Assembly (NCBI GenBank): GCA_000467715.1
Contig: AJFK01000144.1
Location: 1 to 64,000 of the forward strand
Direction: 5' to 3'
DNA: 64,000 bases
Source of the DNA: Hysterium pulicare CBS 123377
Lineage: Eukaryota > Ascomycota > Dothideomycetes > Hysteriales > Hysteriaceae
Below are positions 53,207-64,000 of the stretch, piece after piece (positions within the stretch are counted from its first letter, which is position 1; each line of letters starts with the position of its first letter). Below the pieces are notes generated by a model. It saw only the letters and a list, made by a program, of their open reading frames with translations, had not been told where the DNA came from and did no database searches. Both the position numbers and the translations under genes were made by a program.

Positions 53207-54587
53207 TTTCGATTAGAAATGAGGAGTTAAAAAGACTGTAAGCAGAACGCGCCATGGTAGAAGCATGCGAGGATATAAAGCGATAAACTCCGCCCCTTTC
53301 GTAGGATGAGCAACCATGTTTGCGGCACAGACACTTGGGGGCTAAGTCGAGCCAAGCAATGAAGAAAGGGGCACGGTTACACGATGAAGGAGATCAGACT
53401 GGAATTATTCAAAGCCGCTCTTCTTCGCTGTCATATTCTTTCAACAATACGATTTAATATATAATCCATTCGAACTGGATGTCGGTCGCGAGTAGACGTT
53501 GTCTACGGAGTTTGGATCGATATAGCGACAGCGCGCAAAGGCCGCACGAATGACTGCTACGTCGTGGCACAGAAACAGTTAAAACGCATGCATATCCTGG
53601 GATTCCGATTCGGACAGGCATCCGATGTCGAATCCAATCATGTACGGAATCGCTACCGGGTCTGAAGGGAAATGTAACTTCGGCGAGGCTGAACAATGCT
53701 GTTTCATCCTTCAGAACTCGGCTCCTGTAGCTCATTGGCGAGCTCCTGCGGAGCTTAGCTTCACCGGCCATCTTGATGAGAGGTAGTATCGACGGGTGAG
53801 AGAGGTATAGAATGGTAGAATAGGGTCTCGTGGGGGCTTTTGGGAGGTAAAGAAGGACAGAAGAACTTGTTGCCAAGATATGTACGGAAATTTAGGTTAG
53901 CGGAATCCATTTGTCAGCAAATCCTTCAATCCCACTGCAGTGTGACACCGAAACCCACAAGACTTCTCTACTATGGCAGCTGGAAAGACACAAACGACAT
54001 CGCCATCTCTCGTATCGGATCGAAGTTATCGAGCGCAGAAGTGTAGGGTGTTGTTGCTCGTAGCAAATGGCCATTGCCGTTCCACGAAAATCTCGTTGAC
54101 GATACTACGCAAGAAGGATGACTGCCTTCGTGACGAGCTTTGGGCTTCACATACGGTCCCTTCATCAGCCTTACTCTACATAAGTTGTGTGGGACTGCTT
54201 AATGAATAATCTCGTTTACAGTCAACTCATCATCTTCCAACACTCGTTCTTTCCGTATGGCCTGATTCACAACTGACTTTCTAGGAAAAGCTCAGTTATG
54301 CAAGTCAATTGACCTCGCGATCGTGCTAGACAGTCGCTCGCTCTTACATCTTCAAACCCCGAAGTTTCGAACCATGGAAAGCAGTCAAGAAAGGAAGCAC
54401 TTGGGTTGAGGATGCACGCATGCTCCTAGCGGCCCTTTCGTTCCTTCCAAGCCTTCAAACCCACCTTCTTTTGACTCCAGCGCTTTTATCTTTCTTCAAC
54501 AACTTACTTCTCATACTATTGGTTGACTCTCAACGTCCGATATAGCCTGTACCCCTTTCCCTTCTGTATCAATTTATCTTCCTGATC
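53207..54587. other. Intergenic, 1.4 kb
   Basis: Divergent spacer. A minus-strand frame at 53454-53771 (105 codons from an ATG, beginning MAGEAKLRRSS) is possible but unsupported. The last 100 bases are T/C-rich leader of the next gene. Confidence 0.4.
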
Positions 54588-55857
54588 ATGGCTCAACCGT
54601 TTCAGTGGGGAGAAAGGCCATTCGAGAATTGTTTCGATCTCGAAATCGTCAAATACGTTTCACGGCCAATAGGCATCCCTGATCTCCTAAATCCCGAGGA
54701 TCCTACGGCTATTAAAGCCAAACTCGAGGAGGGTCTCCTGCACGAAACGCTCGGACAACTTCGTGGTCTTAGAGATAAGGAGATATCAATCGTCGGCCTT
54801 TTAGCTATGAGGCTCGGATGTCGGATTAGTCGGGAAGACATGGAGTTACTCAAGAAGTCAGTTGCAGGCAGCCAGGATACTTGGGAATACCAAGTGGCGA
54901 CGGCGTTTGAAAGATACGAGAATAATGGATCGCCATTGCGCCTCGAGTTCAACCCGCGACCAAAGGAGCAAGAATCCAATGGACTTGACGACGACAAATC
55001 GGCAAACATAGGAGGAGAGTCAGCATCAAAGGGAAAGGGAAAAAGAAGAAGAAGCCAAAGTTGGGGTTCAGATCATGGCTTCGAGCCCGTTCCCTCGTTC
55101 GAGAGGTAATTTATCCAGATCCCGGGGAAGTACTTTTTTCCGTCCCAGATGATCATCGAGATGATTCGTCCCTCACTACGTCCGAAGTATGATAGATGCC
55201 TTCATCAAACTGATCTGGAGCTGTAGGGAGCGTGCATTAACAATTAAGTCGGACAGGCTGCGGCCATTACCTACAAACGCTTCTCTCGGGAACAACTCAA
55301 ATACACCTCCAACCGCAGATGCGGATTGTGCTTCGAAAATTGTCGAAAATACATCAGAAGCGTACGGCAAGGGATTACGGTACCACGCAGTAAAGCGGTT
55401 CAATACACCTGACGTTTTCTCTGGCCTTACAGTCTTTTATGAGGCTGTGACATTCTGCCATAGCGTAATATTTTACGGGCCAGTTGTATTCAACGCGCCA
55501 GCACTGTTCCACAAAGGAGTGACGTTCGTTAGGCACGCGGTGTTCATCGTTCCGCCCGTCTTCAAGAAGCGTACAATTTTCAACCAGCCAGCCATTTTCG
55601 TCAATCCAGCGGACGGTCCCCGGACCTTGAAGACTTTCTACGACCTCCCTACTCCTGGAGATTGGCGGGAACCCCACATGTGGACGTCGACGATGGAACC
55701 ACGCAGTGGGAGAAACTTTGATTGTGTTAAATGGTCCTACAGTTGCAGTTGTGGATTCAGTCATTTCTCTGAAGAACACAAGAATCGTGATCGTGATCCT
55801 ATCGAGAACCCTCACGCTTCATATACTTCGCATATCGGGCCTGCTGCGAACACTTAA
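54588..55857 (+). CDS. Unknown protein with hexapeptide-Phe repeat, about 394 aa, two exons
   Basis: Proposed exons 54588-55105 and 55188-55857 with an 82-base intron (GTAATT ... CCGAAG) that keeps frame. The N-terminal part (FDLEIVKYVSRPIGIPDLL, RLGCRISREDMELLKKS) is ordered and followed by a Lys-rich linker (SKGKGKRRRSQSW). The second exon holds ten consecutive six-residue units of the form V/T/I-F-x-x-x-V/A, then a Cys-containing end (YSCSCGF). The intron lacks a strong branch site, so the two parts could be separate genes. The repeat could form a small beta-solenoid; no family recognised. Confidence 0.45.
55432..55611 (+). repeat. Ten 18-base units encoding a hexapeptide repeat
   Basis: 180 bases divide exactly into ten 18-base units. 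The second codon is TTC or TTT (Phe) in all ten and the first codon is Val, Thr, Ile or Leu, while other positions vary freely. Examples: VFYEAV, TFCHSV, IFYGPV, VFNAPA, LFHKGV. Confidence 0.75.
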
Positions 55858-56871
55858 GCTGCTTCGTTTTCGCCTATTTCTCTTGATCTTTTAAATGACC
55901 TCATCTTTGAGTTCGTGAAGAAGAAGAAGACCAAAGCTGAATGGGGGCCATGATGGCAAGAGGTCATGCTGTATTCGTTTATGGCGATGTCCTATATAGT
56001 GGTGGAATCAAGACACTATTTGTAGCATAGCAAGAGGGTTGTTAATGTGATATGACTGTATTGTATTCCTGCTCCATTCTTGTACGGCGAAGGTCTGGTT
56101 TAAGCCAGGTGACATGAAGTTGGGAGGGTTTGAGAAAGATCCCTACGTGGTATAGTTATGGGGTTGCTGCGGAAGTAAGCTTTAGAAGAGGACACAGAAG
56201 GAGACGTGTGGAAAGCAAGCATGAGGGTGGTGTTGACAGTGAGCCACAGGGAGGTGGGCGCCGTGTACGTAAGTAAGGGCTTCGATACTTCTCAACAGTG
56301 AGGCAGATCTTGATCACTCGGATACATCACGGAGGCAAAGTAGATAGCACGAGTTTATTCGGAAAGCCCATAAACTTTTATATATTAAGGTAGAAGAAAC
56401 GCAGGACAAACATTCGCATGAAATCCAAAAACAACAAATAACACCCATATAAACCCCAGAACCTGTAAAACCCAAAAACACCAAAAACACCAAAAACAAA
56501 ACAGAACTTTTATCATGAATCCACCACTAGAGCCCACCCAATGCCAATCCCAAGGCCGCCAGCAACCAATCCAACCACCATCTACCAAAGCAGTAGATGG
56601 AGGTCAGAGAGGTGCCAGCTTGGCCTTGGGATAGCTAAACAACAAACCGGAAAGCCTAACAAACAGGAACAATCAAAGAGAAAAGCGCTTGCCGGGCGCA
56701 GAGAGAGATAGTGGCAAGTACAGACGCCACGGATCCGACTCGAGCTGCGGGAAGGCAGCAGAGAGGAGGTGACGCCTGATAGACGAGTAGAATAGACCAG
56801 TAGATAAGAACCGACGATTGAGTGTAGGCAGGACAAGACCTTCACGATATCCATCCAGATCCATAGACAGC
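55858..56871. other. Convergent spacer, 1 kb
   Basis: 3' ends of two convergent genes. Contains a small run of AAACACCAAAA units at 56470-56495 and otherwise no feature. Confidence 0.45.
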
Positions 56872-58254
56872 TTACTTGTAGTAAGCGGCATCATCAATGG
56901 GAGCAGGAGGGTTGAATGCAGCAGTGCGGGCGCCCGCGTACAGAGGGTTCACACCACGCGGGAGACCAAAGTTGTTTCTGGGAGCGTCAGACCACCTCAG
57001 ATATTTGTTGACCTTCATTGAGCCGCCACCCTGGCCACGGTTGTAGATCGGGGTCAGAACGCGGTCGGCATACAACAGGAACGGGATGTCGGGTTCGCCA
57101 TTAGGATGCGGTACCAAGCCCAGACGTCGCCTCTCCTGATACAGCTCGCTGAATCTTCCGTTCGTGATATGGGCCATGCGGTAGGTCTCACAACGTCTGA
57201 TGAGATTGTTCTCATCTTGCAGCTTCCGGTTTCGTTTCAGGGCGTCGCGGAGCGTGTTCTGGTCATCCTCGTGTTGATGCCTGAAGAAGTCGTTCTCTGC
57301 TAGGGCTGTGTCAAGCTTGTGTTGAGTGTCGATTGTATCAATCTTCTTGCTTTGGCCATAGTCATAGGCGTTTCGAATTTCTTGCCTCAGCCACTTGACC
57401 TCGGATGCGACACGTTCGTATTCGCCGACTTGACGGTAACGCCAGACGTGGTAAACCTCCTTGAGAAAGTCCCATCCAAGACCCAGACGATACCAAAACT
57501 CAATTGCAGAGAGCAAGGGCCGGTATACGAGCCAGGGAACGAGAATGATCAGCAGTCGGCCACAGAACCTCAAAAGGATGTCGAGCAAGTGCAGGCAGGT
57601 GTCCATGATTTCATCTCCATGGTCGACGAGATATTGACAAGCTCTATCGAACATGCGTCGTAGATAGTGACAGGCTCCTTCGAACATGCGTAGTAGATAT
57701 TGACAGACCATATATCTTGCTTCTTTCAGGAGATGTCTACGCCATGCCATGAAATTTCGAAGTCGAAAGATGTTCAGCCTGATATGGAAGTTCACCCAGT
57801 CACCGACAACGTTGATGAGACCGTCTGGCCAACCCCAGATCATGTCGTACGTAACGTGGGTATAGATGTAACGACCGACACCGACGAGGAGGAGGATGAC
57901 CATGAGGACAGCGAGGATAGGCCAGACGATTTGACACAGGACCAATGCATCGAATGGATTGTGGGACAAATCTTTGAGGGGAGATGTGACGGTATTGACG
58001 AAGGTGACAGAAGAAGTTGGAACTAGGGTACCGATAGCACCAGTACTGGCAACAGTAGAAGTACTGGCAACAGTAGTAGGGCTGGATGAAGAGGTTGTAC
58101 GGCAGCATGACTCGCAGGTCTCTGTGAGGACTACGATGACATTCTTGAGAATGGTTGAGGGTGGGGTAGGCTCAAGAGGGAGCGGTGGGGGTGGTAGAGG
58201 CACTGGAGGAACGCCCGCCCACACGAGACGAAGGATTGCCCAAAAGGAAGTCAT
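56872..58254 (-). CDS. Membrane and coiled-coil protein of unknown function, 460 aa
   Basis: Single exon; the frame opens earlier with a GTG but 58254 is the first ATG. Begins with a hydrophobic, Pro-rich segment (MTSFWAILRLVWAG, then a PPPPLPLEP stretch), then a Ser/Thr/Val linker. A strong transmembrane helix follows near residues 103-129 (VWPILAVLMVILLLVGVG). Next is an amphipathic region with a repeated unit (YLLRMFEGACHYLRRMFDRA, then CQYL), a second hydrophobic stretch (LLRFCGRLLIILVPWLVY), and a long coiled coil (about residues 280-360: ERVASEVKWLRQEIRNAY, RNRKLQDENNLIRR). The C-terminus is GRG-rich and ends AAYYK. No family recognised; may tether a membrane to a partner through the coil. 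Confidence 0.7.
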   Translation of the reverse strand: MTSFWAILRLVWAGVPPVPLPPPPLPLEPTPPSTILKNVIVVLTETCESCCRTTSSSSPTTVASTSTVASTGAIGTLVPTSSVTFVNTVTSPLKDLSHNPFDALVLCQIVWPILAVLMVILLLVGVGRYIYTHVTYDMIWGWPDGLINVVGDWVNFHIRLNIFRLRNFMAWRRHLLKEARYMVCQYLLRMFEGACHYLRRMFDRACQYLVDHGDEIMDTCLHLLDILLRFCGRLLIILVPWLVYRPLLSAIEFWYRLGLGWDFLKEVYHVWRYRQVGEYERVASEVKWLRQEIRNAYDYGQSKKIDTIDTQHKLDTALAENDFFRHQHEDDQNTLRDALKRNRKLQDENNLIRRCETYRMAHITNGRFSELYQERRRLGLVPHPNGEPDIPFLLYADRVLTPIYNRGQGGGSMKVNKYLRWSDAPRNNFGLPRGVNPLYAGARTAAFNPPAPIDDAAYYK

Positions 58255-59801
58255 CTCAAGGGCTTGTGGAAGAGGTTGAAAGAGAAGGCTTATTTCAGAG
58301 AAGTTGGTTGTGATCACTCAGGAAAAAGTTGAGAAGAACAGAAGTTCAGCTGTTGACCTATCCTGACTGAGGGAAAATGCTGTGGTGGAAAGCAATTGAG
58401 AAGGAAAAGCGGTGGATTAAATAGAAAATCCTCGCTTACCGTTGCCTGGTCATCCGCGGTGAGGGGCGCTGTGTGTATGTTTTGAGCAAATTTGTGTGCG
58501 GTTGCTAGCCGACGATGTATGACGTAGTTGCGGTTGTGTTTATTATTGCCCAATGGTGTGGTCTGAGCTTTTGCCGTTTTGAAGGCGGTGTGGTGATGAT
58601 GATCATGAGTAGTCAGGGGTAGTGATATGCAACAGCAGAGGGGATCGTGCAGTGTGGGATTGTAGAGTGGAGAAGATAGGTATTACTAGAGGGTGATAAG
58701 AGAGAGGAGCTGGAAAGGAGGAAAGCGAATATGCTCTGAAGGACGCGAACTGGATTTGAGGAGCTTCCCGCAGCTCAATCGTACTGTGGAGAGCGAGGGA
58801 AAAGACGTAGGCCGACTGGAACCGAATGGAGGTGTCTTACATATATGTAGGCCTGCTTAAGTATATGTTTTAATTGAACTTATAGGTAAAGAGACTAAAC
58901 ATAGTTTCTAACTATATAGCTATAGGTAGTTATAATAGCCTTGAGCAATTAGCTTAACTAAACATTATTATTGGGCAAGAAGACTTACAGCTGTTAACGG
59001 CTATAGAAACCTCCCAGGATGTAACGATCAAGGAAGCTAGACATAACGATAGAGCCTATTGAGGAAAACCGTCGCCATACACAGTAGAATCGAGTTCTGG
59101 GAGCCAGATCAAGTCCAGTTCGCGCCTGCTCCCTCAAAGAGCTATAAGAAAGTCCTACATCTCTGCATTTGGTCTTCTGGAAAGAGGAAGATAGGGGAAA
59201 GCTACAGAATTCACGACAGGCGCTGACAAGGAGATGAGAGGAAAATAGTATCACACATAGGAGAAGTAATCGATGTGTGCTTGTCTCACAAGCATTCCTG
59301 CATTAGACATGTACGCATGCCAGACCCCCTAAGGGTGCTACCTATATACAGAGTTACAGTCCACACAGCCATGATCCGCTATGCCAATCGCTATAATTTG
59401 AAGGCGGGGTATACAAAATCGCTCAATCGCCCGTCCAGCTGCTGATTCAAAAAATTAGATCCAGTCTACTCGATCCCACCACGTCGCCCTCAAGACGAGA
59501 TAATAATTGGAAATGTAAGACAGAGGAAGAAGGTAAGGTAAATGTAAATGCACCACACGCCACTGCTGATGAGTATGAAAGGACTTTCAAGGCTGATGCT
59601 TGCGCTTAAACGCCAGGATATGATATACAGAAGTAGGAAAGGAGATTTTGTTCTCAAGGAATGGTTCCCGACATGTTGTGCTGCGGATTCGGGTATATGT
59701 TGGATAAAGGGAAATGAACAAGTAGAGCAGTGTAGAGGATGTTGGACTTAGGTAGGCGCAGTTGTGACTGATGATTACGGATATTGAAGTGGATATGCTC
59801 C
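58255..59801. other. Intergenic, 1.5 kb with an AT-rich island
   Basis: Upstream region of the membrane/coiled-coil gene, an AT-rich block at 58838-58985, then a stretch of ordinary sequence with no convincing gene up to the 3' end of the EGF gene. Confidence 0.45.
58838..58985. repeat. AT-rich, RIP-like block
   Basis: Dense in TATAG, TTATAA and CTATA words, in style like the block at 1-245, within sequence of normal composition. Probably a short relic of a mutated repeat. Confidence 0.45.
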
Positions 59802-62495
59802 TTATCGGAAGTTCGAGGTCGAATTTGAGGCTGCACCGTGCACGGTCGTGCCATTCGCTAGCCTAATTTGCAAACCCACTAGATCAATGGTAAAGCCATT
59901 CCCGAGATTCACATTGTTCGCATTGCGGTTGCTATTGCTGTTTCCCAAGAAGTTCTGTAAAGCTTCTTGCGCACTGACAGCAGTGTCCAGCTTGCTCGAT
60001 TGTTGCAGAACAAGGAGTACTCCAATACGCGCAAAATCGAGCGCGGTTGCATTGCTTGACACAGGCAACGTCGCGGATGCTGTCGCAGATGGAGCAGAGG
60101 AGACTGTCGTAGCTGTTCCGAGCGAGTCTGCTGTTGAGGAAGCTTCGAAAATGATACCGTTACTGGTAGCAGCAATAGCTTGACGTCGATGAATCTCGTA
60201 AGCATCTGGAAGTGCTGTCATTGTTGGAAGGATGTGAACCGAAGGTGTCGAGGAGAGGTCGAATAGTGGGATATTAACTCCTTCTAGAGAACGGGAAGCC
60301 AGTCCATTGAATGTTACAAGCGCATTTTCCGAGGTGCAGCTAAGGTTTGCATTTGAGAAGAGAGACATAATAAGAGGAGCATCGAGTGGAATACTAAAGT
60401 TACTCTGCGCACCATCCAGCAAGCGAGGAATTGCTGTCCCAATTGTGGCATTATTTGCCCCAGAGGTGTTCATGGTCGTGCAACCTGCATCAGCGCTTGT
60501 TGAGCAAGTCTTACCGGTGAAACCGTTGGTACAAAGACAACTGCATGATGAATCTGGATTGACAATGGCAACGCCACCGTTTTGGCAGGCTATCGATGCG
60601 GCGCATTGCCCGGCCTGAGTCGTCGCCGCAGGAGCATTCGGCGTTGAGTTGTTATTGTTGTGTCTCGTCTTTGGGAGAACGATCAAAACGACCGGAATAA
60701 CGACAGCCGCCGCGACTAGGAATAAGAGAACAATCATAAGCGTGATGAAGGTCCACAGAGGCATGCCGCAACATCGTCGGCCACGACGTGATGGTTTTGA
60801 TGGGCTTTCAGCCTGAGAATAACCCTCCCCAAGTGCAAGACCAGACGGCCACCTTGATATACGTCTGTTAGGAGTCCTGTCTCCAGTAGGAGTGGCCTCA
60901 CCGGGCGGTGGGAATGCTGCGAGCATATCGGATAAAGATCCAGACCGCCGAACCGGTTCCGCTTTCTTCTCGTATGCGCCTGCTTCCCAAAGGTCCAGGC
61001 CAAGTCTGCTGGCGGTTTTCCCACGATCGAGGTTCGCTGCCAGCCTCGTGGCTCTTCTGATCAAATCTGGTAAGCTTGTCAAGCTGCCACGTGCTTCTGC
61101 TTCGCGTACAACATCCACGTTTAAACGGGGCGGCCGACGATCTCCAACCCTTTCCGCCAATGACTTTTGGCGAGTTGGCATTTGTAGGGGATGCACGGGC
61201 GACTCCATCCCTTCTTTCTCAAAGTCTCGGGGAGATGAAACGTCCAAGGGAACCAGGGGCGAGCGAGATCTTGCTTTAGCTACTTTCGGCTTACCATCCC
61301 CGAGCCTTGGTCCGGTCTTTTTGATTGAATTTACTGATTCCGACGATGATGATGAAGGGTCAAGAAGGCCAGTGCCACTAGTAAGAGACGAGCTTGGTGG
61401 TCCTGGTGATCGAGACTGTTCTCTTGCCGAGCTAGTACCAATTGCAAGAGCGCCTGCAGCAGCACTCGCTTGAGCCGCCTTCTTCTTTCTGCTCGCTGCT
61501 GCCTTATCTTCCGCTCGTAAACTGTCGCCAGATTTGATAGTTGTCAAGGATGGTTTCGTTCGTCGTCCTAAACTAGCTTTTCTGACCAGTCCACTCTGAT
61601 CATCGTGATCATCACCTCGGGAATGCCTTCCATCCTCACTCGGCCCTGGACTGGCCATGGGATGCTCCACATCAGAAGGTGTTCCTTCATCGTCGTAATA
61701 GAAGTCGTTCCCATTTGAAGGTATAACGTTACTGGACGCAAATGAAGCATGGTGGGATCTTGCACCTTCTGATTCTTCAGCAATGGGAGAAACATAAGAT
61801 AATTGTGAGTAGTAAGTTGATGGGCCTCTCCGCGCAGACGGTGGAGGCCCAAGGTTGGGTGCCCGCCGCGGTAACTGCTGTACCGCGGGCATTGGTACCG
61901 GGAAATCTGGGATCGACCCTAAGGATGACGAGGTCGAAGCCGCAGAGGATGTAGTTAACGGCCTTGATGAGCTTGTTGTGGGCGAGAGATAATCATTATC
62001 TTGGTACGGGTCCGCCGAAGCATGTGGCGCTCCGATGGGTGACGGATGCTGCATTGGAAGTTCTATTGATCTTTGATCCGACATTGGGGGCACATAGTTC
62101 GGCCTCGGAGGTCGCTCAGGTGGTGGTCCACGATCTCGAGGCTGCTGTTGAGGTTCCGCCACATACACGTCATCCGCGTCGTTTGGGAGAGGCCATTGCG
62201 GAACCGGTGATATCGGATGTGCGCTGTCACTGCTAGAAGGAGGAGTTGGCATCTGCTGTGGCTGCGATCGGGCATTTTGCGCAGAGAATTGAGATACAAG
62301 TTGGTTCGGTCGTTGCGGTAGTCCGACAATTCTCGGCCTTTCTGGTGATATACCTGCTAGTCCTCTTTGCGCGGCCAATAATCGTTCTCGTGCTGCTCGG
62401 ACAGATCCCTCTCTTCTCCCATCCGATTCATCATTGCCTCTTCTACTCCCGGATCCACCATAGGCCGCACGGGCCTGGCGAGAATCGTAGCTCAT
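59802..62495 (-). CDS. EGF-domain type II membrane protein, 897 aa
   Basis: Single exon. About 570 residues of low-complexity, Ser/Pro/Arg-rich cytosolic N-terminus with short ordered motifs (RRATRLAANLDRGKTASRLG; RRSGSLSDMLAAFPPPGEATP) are followed by RRGRRCCGMP and one transmembrane helix (about residues 578-602: WTFITLMIVLLFLVAAAVV). Outside lies one EGF-like module (about 625-665) with six cysteines in CAASIACQNGG, SSCSCLCTNGF and GKTCS. After it is an N-glycosylated ectodomain (NNAT, NFS, NLS, NAT sites) with LTSENALVTFNGL-like strands. Similar single-EGF proteins are widespread in filamentous fungi; the N-terminal motifs suggest kinase or trafficking control, but the role is unknown. 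Confidence 0.85.
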   Translation of the reverse strand: MSYDSRQARAAYGGSGSRRGNDESDGRREGSVRAARERLLAAQRGLAGISPERPRIVGLPQRPNQLVSQFSAQNARSQPQQMPTPPSSSDSAHPISPVPQWPLPNDADDVYVAEPQQQPRDRGPPPERPPRPNYVPPMSDQRSIELPMQHPSPIGAPHASADPYQDNDYLSPTTSSSRPLTTSSAASTSSSLGSIPDFPVPMPAVQQLPRRAPNLGPPPSARRGPSTYYSQLSYVSPIAEESEGARSHHASFASSNVIPSNGNDFYYDDEGTPSDVEHPMASPGPSEDGRHSRGDDHDDQSGLVRKASLGRRTKPSLTTIKSGDSLRAEDKAAASRKKKAAQASAAAGALAIGTSSAREQSRSPGPPSSSLTSGTGLLDPSSSSSESVNSIKKTGPRLGDGKPKVAKARSRSPLVPLDVSSPRDFEKEGMESPVHPLQMPTRQKSLAERVGDRRPPRLNVDVVREAEARGSLTSLPDLIRRATRLAANLDRGKTASRLGLDLWEAGAYEKKAEPVRRSGSLSDMLAAFPPPGEATPTGDRTPNRRISRWPSGLALGEGYSQAESPSKPSRRGRRCCGMPLWTFITLMIVLLFLVAAAVVIPVVLIVLPKTRHNNNNSTPNAPAATTQAGQCAASIACQNGGVAIVNPDSSCSCLCTNGFTGKTCSTSADAGCTTMNTSGANNATIGTAIPRLLDGAQSNFSIPLDAPLIMSLFSNANLSCTSENALVTFNGLASRSLEGVNIPLFDLSSTPSVHILPTMTALPDAYEIHRRQAIAATSNGIIFEASSTADSLGTATTVSSAPSATASATLPVSSNATALDFARIGVLLVLQQSSKLDTAVSAQEALQNFLGNSNSNRNANNVNLGNGFTIDLVGLQIRLANGTTVHGAASNSTSNFR

Positions 62496-64000
62496 CTATG
62501 CGATCGAAGGAATCTTGAGGGTAGGTTGTGCCTTCAGACAGGCACAAAGTCGGAGGGAAAGGCTATGAGATGCTGGCGAGTATATGGGAAATGAATGTAC
62601 CTGCGCGCAGCTACAGGTGGAGGAAGGCGACCGTTTGCAATGGTCTCATAAGGCGCAGCCAGCCGCTGATTCCAGGATGCTGCATCCGCTAGCGGACAAT
62701 CGAATGAAGTGAAGGTCTCCGGAGCGAACGAAATGCACAAAACGATGGCCTCCTGTGGGGACCGTTATTCCCCACAGCTCAATGACTATATTCCAAAACG
62801 TCTAGTATCCACACCCTGGCACACGGCTTGCTCGTCTGGATCGGGTGGTGATAGTGGGGTAGCAGCTGTCACAGGACAACAAGAACGGGATAGGCTCTCG
62901 GATGCGGTAAGTCGCTGGGGTACTGCTTTCTTTACCTAAGTGGGACTGACTGAACCGAACCTCCGGTGGTGTTAAGGTCGAGATAGTATACGTGACAGTC
63001 CAGGTATTAGGAATTAACAGATTCTGTTCTTCTCACTCGCAGTCAGGAAAAAGATCCCTCGTATAATAGCAAGTGAATAAGAGGGAAGGGGGCGCGAAAA
63101 ACAAGGCCCAAGAAGGCGTCGACAATGCTATTGCGGGCAGGAAGGATGAAACCAAGCCACAACAATACTCGGCGAACAGTCATGACAGGCAATAGTAGTA
63201 AGTGAGAGACAATGGCTGCTGAATAGCGCGTGACGACTTGTGACAAATGTTGTTGCAAAAAGCTGAAGTAGACTTTCCAAATGTGGGTTTCAGGAAAGAA
63301 AATCCGACGTACGCTATCACGACAATGCCATAACTGCAGACCTCGGTCTTGTTCAAACAGAGGGTGTCGGAAGAAATCGCTCTAGGTGGGCGAGGCGTAT
63401 TTATGGGGATGGGGAGTCAATTGCAATTGAGTCGACAATTCGCGTCGTAAGATGTATTCAGCAGCTGTGGTATTTTTATCGCGAAGTACAGAAATGGCCT
63501 TGGCGGTGAGATACGGGGAACGTTAACGAGAGAAATGAAAGGCAAGACACCAAAACATGCGACCTGAGAAGAGAAAGCTTCGAGCTCGAGGGAAGGATAC
63601 CTCCAGGCACCTTGGTGAGAAGAAGAAGAAGACGACGACGACGAGAGGCGAAGAGAGCGACAGGTGGTCGGCACAGCACGAGGTGAGGAGATGGAGGCGC
63701 ACGGCTGGGATGCGTGAAGACTCAGCACACACTGACAGAACAGGGCAAAGAGCGCGGATGGCCGAGGGAGTGGTCACGCACAGACTCTGGAACAAGCACA
63801 GGCGGCGAGGGAAGCGAAGATGGGGCTTGGGGGCTTTGGGGGCGTCGGCCGGCCCTGTCGCTGGCAATTTGCACGCCGATACAGGGGCGCTGTGCCGTGC
63901 AATTGGGCTGCATGGCTGGTGAAACATAGCGGCCTCTGCATCCCAGACGGCCGAGATTCAGCATCATGGGGGATCCGGCCGTCGATCTCGGATACCGTTG
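62496..64000. other. Upstream of the EGF gene to the window end
   Basis: 1.5 kb with several overlapping frames on both strands (for example 63417-63967), all low-complexity. Contains a GAAGAAGAAGAAGACGACG run near 63628. Likely promoter and long 5' leader; no gene supported before the window ends. Confidence 0.4.

Noticed and set aside
53454-53876. 140-codon minus-strand frame
   Set aside because: Its first true ATG gives 105 residues with no domain and no conserved feature; might be real but cannot be supported.
55375-55815. 146-codon minus-strand frame over the hexapeptide repeat
   Set aside because: The 18-base period keeps both strands open. On the plus strand Phe is kept with both its codons, so the plus frame is the better coding choice.
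63417-63967. Overlapping frames on both strands near the right edge
   Set aside because: Low-complexity sequence with a GAAGAAG/GACGACG run keeps frames open by chance.

Overview
The window is nuclear DNA of a filamentous ascomycete (Pezizomycotina). The evidence is the short GT-AG introns of about 45-80 bases, mostly single-gene transcription units, and families typical of these fungi: Afi1, DUF2457, DUF5321, GT90/CAP10, GH95, GH105, Dal5-like MFS and CorA-like proteins. Two short AT-rich blocks (1-245 and 58838-58985) look like repeats eroded by RIP-type mutation. I cannot place the class or genus from sequence alone. No tRNA, rRNA, CRISPR array or recognisable intact transposon was found.

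Layout. 1-10 kb: a WW-like protein, a basic low-complexity protein, the trafficking factor Afi1 and an EF-hand protein. 10.6-13.7 kb: two tandem, strongly diverged paralogues of unknown function. 14.4-22.9 kb: a carbohydrate block with a Dal5/ACS-type MFS transporter, a GH105 unsaturated rhamnogalacturonyl hydrolase, an F-box protein and a secreted GH95 alpha-L-fucosidase. 23.6-25.1 kb: an HSL-type esterase. 25.1-29 kb is gene-poor. 29-37.5 kb: a DUF2457 protein, a GT90 glycosyltransferase and a one-pass membrane protein. 39.3-40.2 kb: a secreted lysine-rich repeat protein whose repeats are bounded by introns. 43-50.9 kb: a coiled-coil protein, a DUF5321 mitochondrial protein, a hotdog thioesterase, a four-exon small secreted protein, the retromer subunit Vps5 and a short CorA-like protein. 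52-62.5 kb: a type I surface protein, a protein with a hexapeptide-Phe repeat, a membrane/coiled-coil protein and an EGF-domain membrane protein.

The most unusual signal is a family of four related structured elements of about 280-320 bp (19775-20092 and three in a row between 41222 and 42393). Each has the same series of hairpins. Helices are kept by paired substitutions between copies, a 12-base core is invariant, and the tip of the central stem carries a different tandem repeat in most copies. The elements have weak tRNA-like A-box and B-box similarity and T-tracts, and approximate inverted ends. They could be a SINE/MITE-like family or a structured non-coding RNA; I do not recognise them as a named family. 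A second dispersed family, built on 33-base units rich in ATGGAGG, lies at 5.4 kb and 14.0 kb, with related sequence at 5.1 and 40.9 kb.

Most gene models below were spliced by hand from GT-AG sites and checked for reading-frame agreement. Starts were moved to the first true ATG where the open frame began with another codon.
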